Assembly (NCBI GenBank): GCA_022843045.1
Contig: JALHOJ010000048.1
Location: 1-35,022, forward strand
Length of the DNA stretch: 35,022 bases
Origin: Phycisphaerales bacterium
GTDB taxonomy: Bacteria; Planctomycetota; Phycisphaerae; Phycisphaerales; UBA1924
Reading direction: 5' to 3'
In this document: in pieces, positions 9,690 through 18,613 of the stretch
Layout of the letters: each line of letters starts with the position of its first letter
Position numbering within the stretch: position 1 is the stretch's first letter
Translations under genes and position numbers: made by a program
The notes under the pieces: generated by a model
Seen by the model: only the letters and a program-made list of their open reading frames with translations
Databases searched by the model: none
What the model was told of the DNA's origin: nothing

Positions 9690-11156
9690 TCACTGCGTGC
9701 CACCACCCAGATTCGTCAGCCGCCGATCCGATTCGCTCGGCCGCACCGTTCCGCACAACGCAATCAAGATTGTGCTGAGCGCCGCGGTGCTGGCGTTCAG
9801 GGTGGTCGTGTCAAACGCCCCGGCGACCACCAGCCCCAGCAGCGCGAGCGCTGGCGCACTTGCATATGTGCCCAGATGCTCGCGCAAGCCCACCACGCCG
9901 CGCAACCCGGCTGAGACATGCGGCCGCAGCCCCGCCGCGATCGCGCACAACACGGCGGCAAACAACAACAGCACCCCCACCACCCCCTGCGTCGCGAGCG
10001 TGTGCAGCACCGTGTTGTGCGCGGTCTTGAGGTGCTCGAAGCGGTGTGGAGATACCTTGACGCCCTCCCTCTCTGCGTAGGTGCGAAGGTGCGCGTTGAA
10101 GCCGCCCGGCCCAATCCCCGCGATCGGATGGCTCGCCGCCGCGTCGAGCGCAGCCCGCGCCGCGAGGATGCGCCCGCCCACGTCAGAATCAAGTTCGCCA
10201 CGCACCCACGCGGCCCGCGCTTCGGTCCCAAGCCGCAGCATCCGCTCGCGGGCACCGTCCAGCACGAAAACGCAGCCGCCGGCAAGCCCCAGCGCAATCA
10301 ACACACCGACGATCACCCGCTTCGATCCGCCCGCACCCGTCGCTCTCACCCGCAGCATCACCGCCGCGAGCACAACCAACCCCGTCAACGTCAGCCCCGC
10401 GATCCAGGCCCCACGCGTGCCGGTTGCCACCATTGCCAGTGCGGTCGCAACGCAGGCCACAACCGCCATGACGCGCACCCGCCCCCCGCCAAACACCGCT
10501 GGCCCCAAGTGCAGCCCCAAGCACGCCACCAGCATTGATCCCCCGACCGCCGGCTGGTGCCACCACCCGCTGACTCGCGCCGCGGGATCGGGCGCGGGCG
10601 GGTGCGACCAAACCAACTGCTCCACCCCCCACGCGTACCCCGCGAACTCGAGCAGTTGCGCAAGCTGCGCCAGCGCGAACCCCACGCCCAACGCAGCAAT
10701 CATCCACCGGCGCCGATCCATCACCGCCCACAGCACCACCAGCGCGGGCCCCCACCGCTGATACGAAGCCTCGTGCACGCCCGCATCCGTGAAGCCGTCT
10801 CGCCACGCAAGCGCCCAGACCCAGGACGCCCATGCAAGCAGCAAAATCGCCGCCGGCTGGCGGACGGCATCGCCAACCCCGCGCCACACAAATGGCAGCC
10901 GCGTCAGAAAGCACACCGCCACCGCTATCCCACCTAGTTCCACCGCCGCCATCGGCCCCACCACGCCCGAGCAGAGCAGCAGCGCAAGGCAAATGTGAAA
11001 CGGATAGCCGAAACGCCCCAGCTTGTGCGCAAATTGGGTCTCGTGCCGGCGTTGTACTTCATCCGCGTTCAGCCACGGTGCCCAAACCCACGCCAGCACC
11101 CCCCTCGCCCGTCTTTCGGGTGAACGGTCGATGGGCGTGTGGTCCTTCGTTGGCAA
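9690..11156 (-). CDS. O-antigen ligase / Wzy-like polysaccharide polymerase membrane protein
   Basis: A 488-residue protein with about ten or more membrane helices and one large periplasmic loop. The Wzy_C/O-antigen-ligase signature is present: TGTRGAWIAGLTLTGLVVLA in the middle, then HPIAGIGPGGFNAHLRTYAE and the HLKTAHNTVLHTLATQGVVG segment, where the His and Arg residues are the usual conserved loop positions. Members join sugar polymers to a lipid or protein carrier, or polymerise repeat units, at the outer face of the inner membrane. No glycosyltransferases or flippase are nearby, so the exact reaction is open. The start drawn is TTG at 11156; a GTG at 11099 preceded by GGGCGAGGGG is an equally possible start, giving a protein 19 residues shorter. 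First gene of a likely three-gene minus-strand run. Confidence 0.85.
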   Translation of the reverse strand: MPTKDHTPIDRSPERRARGVLAWVWAPWLNADEVQRRHETQFAHKLGRFGYPFHICLALLLCSGVVGPMAAVELGGIAVAVCFLTRLPFVWRGVGDAVRQPAAILLLAWASWVWALAWRDGFTDAGVHEASYQRWGPALVVLWAVMDRRRWMIAALGVGFALAQLAQLLEFAGYAWGVEQLVWSHPPAPDPAARVSGWWHQPAVGGSMLVACLGLHLGPAVFGGGRVRVMAVVACVATALAMVATGTRGAWIAGLTLTGLVVLAAVMLRVRATGAGGSKRVIVGVLIALGLAGGCVFVLDGARERMLRLGTEARAAWVRGELDSDVGGRILAARAALDAAASHPIAGIGPGGFNAHLRTYAEREGVKVSPHRFEHLKTAHNTVLHTLATQGVVGVLLLFAAVLCAIAAGLRPHVSAGLRGVVGLREHLGTYASAPALALLGLVVAGAFDTTTLNASTAALSTILIALCGTVRPSESDRRLTNLGGGTQ

Positions 11157-11306
11157 GGTGTGGTCTCGATGGCCAGGGTCCGACGTGTCCGTACGACCGC
11201 AACGCCCGCCAGAGCAATGCTAGATCACTCGCGAGGCAGATAACCGCATCCTGTCAGGCACGTACAGACGAAGTCACTCCGACGTACGCTCCTCGCCGCC
11301 CCTCCC

Positions 11307-12638
11307 ATGACTTTCCTCCTCGAAACCATCAAACTCGGCCTCACCAGCCTCCGCCTCCACATGCTGCGGAGCATCCTCACCGCCCTGGGCATCATCCTGG
11401 GTGTCGCCAGCGTCATCGTCATGAGCAGCCTGGGCGAAGGGGCCAAGCGCGCCGCGATGGACCAGATCGAGCAGCTCGGCGCCCGCAACATCATCGTGCG
11501 CAGCCAAAAGCCGCCCGAAACCGCCGTGCAGCAAGGCGGCAACCAACGCTCGTTCGTCAGCCGCTTCGGCCTGACCCGTCAGGAACTCGAGAACATCCGC
11601 GCGAACTTCCCCAACGTAGAACGGATCGTGCCGCTCAAGTCCATCGGCGGCCAAATCCTCCGCAACGAGAAACGCATCACCAGCCAAGCCTGGGGCACGA
11701 CGCCCGAACTGCTCGCGGCCATCAACCTCACCGTCGCGCGTGGACGCTATCTATCGCAGGCCGACATGGAGGGCCGCGAGATGGTCTGCGTCATCGGCGA
11801 CAGCGTTGCCGAGCAGATGTTCCCCTTGCAAGATCCCATCGGCGAAACCCTCCGCATCGACCAAAAGGTGTTCACCGTCGTGGGCGTCCTCAAGCGCGTC
11901 GGCATCGCCGGCGGCAGCGGAGCCAACCTCGTCGGACGCGACCTCAACCTCGACATCCACGTGCCCCTCAACACCGCCCGCGAAACCTTCGGCGACGCCG
12001 TCTTCCGCCGCCAGAGCGGCTCCTTCCAAGCCGAAGAAGTGCAGATCAACGAAGTGATCCTGACCAGCGTCTCGCGCGATGCCGTCCTCAGCGACGCCGA
12101 TCGCCTCCGCCGCGTGCTCGAAGTCCGACGCGCCGGCCTCACCGACGTCGGCATGTTCGTCCCCTACGAACTCCTCGAAAGCGCACGCAAGCAGGCCATC
12201 ACGTACCAAATGGTCTTCGGCTCCATCGCAGGCATTGCCTTGCTCGTCGGCGGCATCGGCATCATGAACATCATGCTCGCCAGCGTCACCGAACGCACCC
12301 GCGAGATCGGCATCCGCCGCGCCCTGGGAGCCACCCGCAAGAACATCCTTAGCCAGTTCCTTGTGGAGACAGGCGTGCTCAGCACCGCTGGCGGCGTCAT
12401 CGGCGTGGGCATCGGCGTGGGGCTCTCGCTTCTGGTCGGCTGGGCGGTCGCCAAGCTCCCGAACATGCCCTTCCTGGGCGGCATGGTCCAGCAGGGAACC
12501 AGCCTCCCCACTCAAGTCACCCTCTGGTCCATCCTCGTCAGCTTCGGCGTCGCCGTGCTCACGGGCCTGGTCTTCGGCATCTATCCCGCCCGCAAAGCCG
12601 CCGCCCAAGACCCCATCGTCGCCCTCCGCCACGACTAA
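11307..12638 (+). CDS. ABC transporter permease, MacB/FtsX family
   Basis: A 443-residue membrane protein with one N-terminal helix (LRSILTALGIILGVASVIVM), a periplasmic MacB_PCD domain at about 45-275, and three C-terminal helices of the FtsX domain (FGSIAGIALLVGGIGIMNIM, then TGLVFGIYPARKAAAQDPIV at the end). The TERTREIGIRRALGATRKNI loop is the conserved cytoplasmic coupling segment that contacts the ATPase. Such permeases work with a separate MacB/LolD-type ATPase and usually a MacA-like adaptor in mechanotransmission, lipoprotein release or efflux. Neither partner is adjacent, so it is an orphan in this window. Divergent from the ligase run, with a 150-base gap. No strong Shine-Dalgarno site before the ATG. 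Confidence 0.9.
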   Translation: MTFLLETIKLGLTSLRLHMLRSILTALGIILGVASVIVMSSLGEGAKRAAMDQIEQLGARNIIVRSQKPPETAVQQGGNQRSFVSRFGLTRQELENIRANFPNVERIVPLKSIGGQILRNEKRITSQAWGTTPELLAAINLTVARGRYLSQADMEGREMVCVIGDSVAEQMFPLQDPIGETLRIDQKVFTVVGVLKRVGIAGGSGANLVGRDLNLDIHVPLNTARETFGDAVFRRQSGSFQAEEVQINEVILTSVSRDAVLSDADRLRRVLEVRRAGLTDVGMFVPYELLESARKQAITYQMVFGSIAGIALLVGGIGIMNIMLASVTERTREIGIRRALGATRKNILSQFLVETGVLSTAGGVIGVGIGVGLSLLVGWAVAKLPNMPFLGGMVQQGTSLPTQVTLWSILVSFGVAVLTGLVFGIYPARKAAAQDPIVALRHD

Positions 12639-12670
12639 CAAGTGCCACGGGCTTCCGCCCCGCCCCGTAG

Positions 12671-12712
12671 CACGGGCTTCCAGCCCGTGAGTCTCCCGGC
12701 CTTCCAGGCCGG
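12671..12712. repeat. Twin-hairpin intergenic repeat, copy 3 (possible terminator)
   Basis: CACGGGCT-TCC-AGCCCGTG at 12671-12689 and CCGGCCT-TCC-AGGCCGG at 12696-12712: two perfect stems of 8 and 7 bp, both with a TCC loop. A decayed copy of the first hairpin lies just upstream (CCACGGGCTTCCGCCCC, about 12645-12665). Same twin arrangement as copies 1 and 2. It lies 3' of the permease gene and could end its transcript, but lacks a T-tract. Confidence 0.7.
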
Positions 12713-12752
12713 CGGATCTCCTGCGCATCCACCTGCGTAGGCTTCTGTGTCC

Positions 12753-13457
12753 ATGCCCACTTCGAAAGAACACTTCGCCCAGCGATCCGCGGCCCTGCGA
12801 CAGGAACTCGTCGTTCAGGGCAAGCGCGTCCAGGCTCAGGTCGAGGCCAGTTTCTCCTCGCTTTTCAGCCGTCAGGCTGAGTCCGCCAAGCAGGCCATCT
12901 CGCTCGACGACCCCATCGACGCGGCCGACGTCGCCATCGAGCAAGCCGCCGTCGCGCTGCTGATCGACGCGACCCGCCAGGGTGCCGAACTCGCCGAGCG
13001 CGACCTCCGCGACGTACTGACCATCGTCAAGGCCAACAACGAACTCGAACGCATCGCGGATGTCGGCGTCGACGTTGCCGAACTGGTGCCCAAGCTCGAA
13101 AAGATGGGCCCCGCCTTCCCCGATACCTTCCGCGTCCTGACCAACAGCGTCGTCGGCATCGTCCGCGACACGCACCAGTCACTGGAAAAGAGCGACCCCC
13201 AGCTCGCGAACATCGTGCTGCAGAGTCAGCACGCGGTCTGGGCCTTCAAGGGTGCTCTGGTCAAGGAAACCGAACTCAAGGTCGCCAAGGGCCAGCTCTC
13301 AATCGAGTTCGCGTTCATGCTGCTCGAAGTCGCGCAGCAGTGCGAAGTGATCGCCGACCACTGCACCAACATCGCCGAACAGGTGATCTACCTGACGACG
13401 GGCAAGATCGTCCGCCATATGGATACGTGCTGGGTCGAAGTGCCCAGGCAGGGGTGA
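12753..13457 (+). CDS. PhoU domain-containing protein
   Basis: A 234-residue, largely helical cytoplasmic protein with two PhoU-type metal-binding signatures: NNELERIADVGVDVAELV at about 92-109 and QCEVIADHCTNIAEQVIYL at about 200-218, matching the E-x-x-x-D pattern of PhoU three-helix bundles. PhoU proteins normally regulate phosphate uptake through the Pst transporter and PhoR, or act with Na/Pi symporters. No pst, pho or pit gene is present here, so its partner is elsewhere. The frame offers GTG at 12747 and ATG at 12753; the ATG is preferred. It is separated from the permease gene by the twin-hairpin repeat, so co-transcription is uncertain. Confidence 0.85.
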   Translation: MPTSKEHFAQRSAALRQELVVQGKRVQAQVEASFSSLFSRQAESAKQAISLDDPIDAADVAIEQAAVALLIDATRQGAELAERDLRDVLTIVKANNELERIADVGVDVAELVPKLEKMGPAFPDTFRVLTNSVVGIVRDTHQSLEKSDPQLANIVLQSQHAVWAFKGALVKETELKVAKGQLSIEFAFMLLEVAQQCEVIADHCTNIAEQVIYLTTGKIVRHMDTCWVEVPRQG

Positions 13458-13480
13458 GCGAAGCAAAGAGTGATAAGTGC

Positions 13481-13538
13481 GAAGTGAGGAGTGATGAATG
13501 AAGACGCCGCGTGCTGCGGATTCATCACTCCTCACTTC
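13481..13538. repeat. Long perfect hairpin between convergent genes (bidirectional terminator or repeat)
   Basis: A perfect 19-bp stem: GAAGTGAGGAGTGATGAAT at 13481-13499 pairs with 13520-13538, around a 20-base GC-rich loop. Similar AGTGATAAGTG/CATTCATCACTTG words flank it, hinting at a larger nested palindrome. It sits between the PhoU-like and DUF418 gene ends. Its translations (RIHHSSLLIHH) are typical of a dispersed planctomycete repeat, so it may be both repeat and terminator. Confidence 0.75.
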
Positions 13539-13555
13539 TCATTCATCACTTGTCC

Positions 13556-15034
13556 TCACCGCCTGAACGGCTGCGCCTTCATGTACATCGCGCACCGCCA
13601 CACCCACTCCATCGGCCCCATCCGGAAGTACCGCAGCCACGCCGCACTGATCACCAGCTGCGCCGACCAGATGCCCAGCGCGAGCAGGAACTTCTCGCTG
13701 TCAGAGAAAGTTCCAAACTTGCCCAATCCCCACCAATAGAAGATAAACGTGCACACCAGCGTGTGCGTGAGGTAGTTGGTCATCGCCATGCGCCCCGCGT
13801 TGGCCAATGCCCGCAGCACGCCCATCGCCCAGCCCCTGTGCCACGCCACTGCGAACAGCGACAGCGTCCCGATTGCCGCGAAAACACCCGCGATCACCTG
13901 CAACGCGCTCCCCAGCCCAAGCCGCGGAATGCTCATGTTGTCCTGCAGCATCCACACCGCCAGCACCCCCGCAGGCCAGCCCACACCCAACCCTACCAGC
14001 GCAAGCCGCCCCGCCAGCGCAGCCTTGCCCTTCTCAAACACGCCCCACTTGAGCAACGCACTGCCCAACGCGAACATCCCCAAGATCATCCCGCCAAACC
14101 CCGCCAGCAGCGTGATGATCAACAGGAAGCCCCACGTCATCGCCCGAAACGCAAACGCAGAAGACGCCGGCCCATCCCGATACGCCTCCGTCTCCAGATC
14201 CATCCACAGACTGTTCGACGTCGGATCCCCGATCTTCCCCGCCTCTGCCGCCGCGAGGAACCGCTGAATCGGCGTCTTCGCTGGATCCTCCCACGCGGGC
14301 GGACCAACCGGCTCACCCGCCGCCTGCACTGAAGCCGCTTCGCCAGCAGCGCCCGTCCCTTCGGCCTTCAAGGCCTCCGCGCTTTCGCCGGACGGCGCCG
14401 CATCCACCTTCTGATCCGGCTTCGCCTCCGACGCAGCCAGCTTCGCCTTCGCCTCCTGCTGTTGCCCCCACGCTCCGAACCCGCCAAAGCATCCCGCCGA
14501 CAACGCCGAGAACCCCAGCAAAATCGCCCCCAGAATCGCCAGACTCTTGGCCTTCCACTTCACCAGGAACAGCATCACCAACCCGCACAACGCATACAGG
14601 AACAGAATGTCCCCATACCAAAGCAACAGCGCGTGCCCCAACCCGATCGCCCCCAGAAATAGCAACCGCCGCAGCCCCCGCCCCGTAAACGCCTCGCCCC
14701 GCTGCTCGGCCCGCAGAAACTGAATCGTCAGCCCCATCCCAAACAACGTCGAAAACAGCGTGAAGAACTTCCCCTCGCAGATCGCCGTGACGAACAGATT
14801 CGCGAACCGATCCAGCCCCGTCGACCCCTCCTTCGGCGTCGGATCCAGCGCCCGCCCCAGCGGCTCGCTGAAGTACGTCATGTTCACCATCAAGATGCCC
14901 AACAATGCAAACCCGCGGGCCGAGTCCATCGCATTGATGCGTTCCCCCTCGCCCACGGGCGCCGCAGCCATCACCGGCGCGGCCGGAACAGGAATCGAAA
15001 CATCGCGATCGCCAGAATGAGTATCCGCGTTCAT
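13556..15034 (-). CDS. DUF418 (YeiB-like) integral membrane protein
   Basis: A 492-residue polytopic membrane protein. The N-terminal signature INAMDSARGFALLGILMVN and FFTLFSTLFGMGLTIQFLRA, and the C-terminal AMTNYLTHTLVCTFIFYWW and GPMEWVWRCAMY, match the YeiB/DUF418 family, whose function is unproven. Odd feature: a charged Ala/Glu/Lys-rich insertion of roughly 80 residues (about 190-270, QQQEAKAKLAASEAKPDQKV onward) between membrane halves, predicted disordered. The start is ATG 15034, before MNADTHSGDRD; an in-frame ATG at 15109 lies inside the stem of the protease gene terminator, so it cannot be a sensible start. Same strand as the protease gene, but a terminator separates them. Confidence 0.85.
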   Translation of the reverse strand: MNADTHSGDRDVSIPVPAAPVMAAAPVGEGERINAMDSARGFALLGILMVNMTYFSEPLGRALDPTPKEGSTGLDRFANLFVTAICEGKFFTLFSTLFGMGLTIQFLRAEQRGEAFTGRGLRRLLFLGAIGLGHALLLWYGDILFLYALCGLVMLFLVKWKAKSLAILGAILLGFSALSAGCFGGFGAWGQQQEAKAKLAASEAKPDQKVDAAPSGESAEALKAEGTGAAGEAASVQAAGEPVGPPAWEDPAKTPIQRFLAAAEAGKIGDPTSNSLWMDLETEAYRDGPASSAFAFRAMTWGFLLIITLLAGFGGMILGMFALGSALLKWGVFEKGKAALAGRLALVGLGVGWPAGVLAVWMLQDNMSIPRLGLGSALQVIAGVFAAIGTLSLFAVAWHRGWAMGVLRALANAGRMAMTNYLTHTLVCTFIFYWWGLGKFGTFSDSEKFLLALGIWSAQLVISAAWLRYFRMGPMEWVWRCAMYMKAQPFRR

Positions 15035-15098
15035 GGTGCCCTGCTTTCGCCCCAGAGCGCGGGTCGTTATCACGAACGCCAGACCAAACCCCGACACC

Positions 15099-15134
15099 AA
15101 AAAGGACATCGCCCGCCGATTAAGGCGGGCGATG
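15099..15134 (-). terminator. Rho-independent terminator of the protease gene
   Basis: CATCGCCCGCC at 15107-15117 pairs perfectly with GGCGGGCGATG at 15124-15134 around a 6-base loop. On the minus strand the stem is followed by TCC and then TTTTT (15099-15103). It lies 27 bases past the protease stop codon. Confidence 0.85.
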
Positions 15135-15160
15135 CGAAACCAACTAATTCACCGGACCCA

Positions 15161-18100
15161 TCACACCCCGCACAACGTGCAAGGCCCTTCCGCATATAGC
15201 GTCAAGTACGAGTTGATGTCGCACGGATCAAACAGCGACCCGTCGTTGTTGAAGTCGATGTCGTTGCAGGTCGCCGTGTCCGGGATGCACGGCCCTTCTG
15301 AGAACACCGACAGCAGCGCCTCGATGTCCTGCGGGTCAAACGAACTGCCGTCGTTGTTGAAGTCCAGACTGTCGCAGCAGACTTGCTGCACCGTCAGCGT
15401 TGCGACCGTGCTGGTCGCGTTGCCGCAGGCGTTGGAGGCGACGCAGTCGTAGTTGGCCGAGTCGCTGGCCTGCACATTCGTCAGGTTCAGCGTCGCCGTC
15501 GCCGCGCTGGGGTTGAGGGTCGTGTTGATGTTGATGCCGTTGCGCCGCCACTGATACGTCGGAGCGGGCGTGCCCGTCGCGAGGGCCGAGAAGCTCACGC
15601 TCTGGCCCGGGCAGCGGGTCGCGCTGCTGGGGTTCTGCGTGATCGTCGGGCACACGTTGGACACCGGCGGCGTGCAGGTCGCCGGCAGGTTCGTGCGAAT
15701 CGTGATCGAGAAGAACCGCAAGGTGCCCGTGTCCTGCGCCGCCACGTCGGCGATGTTGAACGTCCAGGTCCCGTTGGGATTCTGCCCGTTGAACGCGCTG
15801 AGCGAGCCCGACGGGATGAACGTCGCGGAGTACGGATTGCCCGCCGCAGTAATCGACTGGATGCTGTTGGTGCCCTGCTCGTCCAGGACGGTGTTGCACA
15901 TGTTGTCGCCGTTGTTGTTCGCGCCGCCGGGCTGGTTGAACAGATCAATCTGCGTCGCCGCGGGGCTCGTCAGCCGCCCGCGAAGGTCGCCCACCCACGT
16001 GTGCACGATGCCCACCGTCGTCGAGCCGGGCGTTGCGCTGCACGCCGTGCCCGTGATCGAGAAGTTGACGTCCGCGATCGTGCCCGTAAGGCCCGACACG
16101 TTGATCGTCGCGTTCGCGCCCACGGTGTTGTTGTCAGGAATCGCGACAGCGACGCCGCTGTACGTAAACGTCTGCGGCCCGCTCACGCCGCCCGGGAGAC
16201 CCGTCGCCAGCGAGAAGGGATACGTGCCCGTGCCCTGCGCGGAGTTGATGTTGAGCGTCAGGTTGATCGGCGCGCCGCAGACATGGCTGGGGCTGACGCT
16301 GATCACATACGCCGTGTTGTTGCTGCCCGTGCCGCCCGTTGCGGGAAGGTTGGGATAGGTCGAAGAGTTGGTTGTCACCGTGACCGTGGGCGTGTTCGAA
16401 ACAAGCGTGCCCGTGACGCTGGTCGCCGCGATGGTGCCGCCATTGACCACAGGCACCGTCAGACGGATGCTGGTCTCGCCCGGATCGATCCGGCCGTTGT
16501 TGTTGCCGTTGCCGGTGTTGTCGGTGAAGGTGTTGGCGCCCGAGCCGCTCAGCGCGACGCCATTGACCGGCGCCGTGATCGTGAGCGTGCCCTGGCTGAT
16601 GTTGTAGAAGATGTTGTTGACGCCCCGCACGCGGATGCGACCGTTATTGGTCTGGTTGTTGGGGATGATGACGTTCGCGGAGCCCGTGTTGGGCACGCTC
16701 GCAGCAACCGTGATCGGGAACGTGAGCCCGCCGTCCGTCGACAACTCAATCGCCACGTTCGCGCAGTTGACCGGCGCAATGTTCGTGTTCGCAACAGCCC
16801 AGGAAATCGTCCGAAGGCTCTGCGCCGACCACGATGTGCTGCCATTGGGAGCAGTCACCGTGAACGGACCCGCACCGCCCGCCACCGTCAGCGTGATGTT
16901 GGCCTGATTCACGCCGCCGCCGTTGAGGCGATTGTCGCGAATCGTCACCTGCCAGGGCCACGTGCGCGACAGCACCGGCAGCCGCTGCTCCGGATCCGTC
17001 GTGTTGTTGAGCACATTCGCGAGCGGCGGCACAAACCGCGTCGGGCTCGTGCTCGGGTTGATCGACCGCACCAGCGGGATCGCCCCGTCATCCGCCGCGC
17101 CCAGCACCGCCGCCGGCCCCAGCGCGCGTTCCTCCCAGCAGTAAGTCAGTGCGTCAGCATTCGGATCGTTGCCGGTCGCCGTCAGGAAGAACGGGGTGCG
17201 GCTGGGAATCGTGAAGTTCCCGGGCCCCGCCACCGTCGGCACGGAGTTGCCCGTGTTGGTGTTCGTCCCGCACGTGCTGCCGCCGCCCGAAGTGATGAAT
17301 GTACGGATCGCCTCGTAGCTGGCACCATGGAAGTACGCATCCGAGTTGGGCTGCAGATCATCGGACCCGCAGATCCCCGCATACCCCATGATCGTTGAAG
17401 CCGAGCCGGGCTCATACGCGTTGGCCGCGCTGCGATTGCCGCCGCAGCTGCCCTGAGTACCATTGAACGTGTGGTTTGCGCCAAACTGGTGGCCCATTTC
17501 GTGCGCCACATAGTCGATCGTGAACGGATCATTCACGGGCGAGCCGCTGCCGGTCACGCCGCGCGCCTTGCTGCCCGCGCTGCACACTACGCCGAGCCCC
17601 GCGATCCCGCCGCCGCCCGTCGAGAAGACGTGGCCGATGTCATAGTTCGCCGAGCCGATCACGGTGGTGATGTTGTTCTGGTTCTCCGTCAACAGCGTCA
17701 CGCCGTTGTTGTTCGTGTACGGATCCGTCGCCGCGTTCGTATACACGATGCTGGAGTTGTTCGCCACCAGCGTCAGCCGGATCGCCAGGTCCCGCTCATA
17801 CACGCCCGTCACGCGGTTGATCGCCGTCACGATCGCGGACTGGCCCAAGGCCACAGTGCCGCCATGAAACGCCGTGTACTCGCCCGTCGCCGCGTTCGCG
17901 AGCCGATACGTGCGCAGTTGCGTCCCGCTGCTCAGCCAGTCCGAGCCGATCGGCGCCCCGTCGCCACCCAGATCAACGCCCGCCACGATCTCCGGCCCTT
18001 CGCACGCCCAGGCATGCCGAGCCTTCAGTTCCGTCTTGAAATAACTTGTGTAATGCACCGTGTCATCGCGGCTGAACGGATCGATGTACCAACTTCCGTT

Positions 18101-18613
18101 CGCCGACAGCACCTGCGCGTGAAAGCCCTGCATCGTGATGTCCGCGCGAAGCGTCGCCGTCGGATCATCAATCCCCTGCCCCACGATCGTTCGAATCTCC
18201 GGAAACTGAGCCGCCAGTCCAGGCTCCATGATGGGCGACTCAAGCACGCTGAACGCCTGGAAGTTCCCATTGGGATCAGGCAGCAGCAGCACCATCGGAT
18301 TCCCCGCCGCGGGAGTCCCCTCGCGCGGCGCAGCGAACAACACCGCACTCATCCCCGCCGTGTTCAGCACCAGCGCCTTCCCCAGCGCAGGCCGAATCCA
18401 AGGCTGCGCCGCCTCGACCGCCGGCGCATGCCGATCAACCAGCGTCCACACCCGCGACGTCGCGTTATCGCGAACCGGCGCGAACTGCTGCGCCCCCGCA
18501 GGCAACGCAACCCCGCACACCCCGATCAGCGACGCAGCAACCGCTGCGGCGCGGGCCAGGCCAACAACACGAGAAAACGAAGAGCCCACACCAGAGCAAG
18601 CACGACGAGTCAC
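15161..18613 (-). CDS. Secreted reprolysin-like metalloprotease with P domain, Ig-like domain and dockerin-like repeats
   Basis: An 1150-residue exported protein. The signal peptide ends after Ala41 (ALPAGA then QQF). A propeptide-like region is followed by the metzincin zinc site VAHEMGHQFGANHTF, with His371, Glu372, His375 and His381, and a downstream Met-turn-like segment (STIMGYAG). Gly/Asn/Thr-rich beta modules fill about 470-820. Residues about 830-985 match the proprotein-convertase P domain (VGDLRGRLTSPAATQIDLFN, NGTWTFNIADVAAQDTGTL). Residues 988-1078 form an Ig-like domain (PTYQWRRNG, SANYDCVASNACG). The last 72 residues carry two DFNNDGS-x-FDP-x-DI repeats, Ca-binding dockerin-like units common in planctomycete secreted proteins. 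The GTG at 18613 has AAGGAG 6 bases upstream; the longer TTG-started frame is unlikely. Probably degrades extracellular or surface protein. Confidence 0.9.
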   Translation of the reverse strand: MTRRACSGVGSSFSRVVGLARAAAVAASLIGVCGVALPAGAQQFAPVRDNATSRVWTLVDRHAPAVEAAQPWIRPALGKALVLNTAGMSAVLFAAPREGTPAAGNPMVLLLPDPNGNFQAFSVLESPIMEPGLAAQFPEIRTIVGQGIDDPTATLRADITMQGFHAQVLSANGSWYIDPFSRDDTVHYTSYFKTELKARHAWACEGPEIVAGVDLGGDGAPIGSDWLSSGTQLRTYRLANAATGEYTAFHGGTVALGQSAIVTAINRVTGVYERDLAIRLTLVANNSSIVYTNAATDPYTNNNGVTLLTENQNNITTVIGSANYDIGHVFSTGGGGIAGLGVVCSAGSKARGVTGSGSPVNDPFTIDYVAHEMGHQFGANHTFNGTQGSCGGNRSAANAYEPGSASTIMGYAGICGSDDLQPNSDAYFHGASYEAIRTFITSGGGSTCGTNTNTGNSVPTVAGPGNFTIPSRTPFFLTATGNDPNADALTYCWEERALGPAAVLGAADDGAIPLVRSINPSTSPTRFVPPLANVLNNTTDPEQRLPVLSRTWPWQVTIRDNRLNGGGVNQANITLTVAGGAGPFTVTAPNGSTSWSAQSLRTISWAVANTNIAPVNCANVAIELSTDGGLTFPITVAASVPNTGSANVIIPNNQTNNGRIRVRGVNNIFYNISQGTLTITAPVNGVALSGSGANTFTDNTGNGNNNGRIDPGETSIRLTVPVVNGGTIAATSVTGTLVSNTPTVTVTTNSSTYPNLPATGGTGSNNTAYVISVSPSHVCGAPINLTLNINSAQGTGTYPFSLATGLPGGVSGPQTFTYSGVAVAIPDNNTVGANATINVSGLTGTIADVNFSITGTACSATPGSTTVGIVHTWVGDLRGRLTSPAATQIDLFNQPGGANNNGDNMCNTVLDEQGTNSIQSITAAGNPYSATFIPSGSLSAFNGQNPNGTWTFNIADVAAQDTGTLRFFSITIRTNLPATCTPPVSNVCPTITQNPSSATRCPGQSVSFSALATGTPAPTYQWRRNGININTTLNPSAATATLNLTNVQASDSANYDCVASNACGNATSTVATLTVQQVCCDSLDFNNDGSSFDPQDIEALLSVFSEGPCIPDTATCNDIDFNNDGSLFDPCDINSYLTLYAEGPCTLCGV

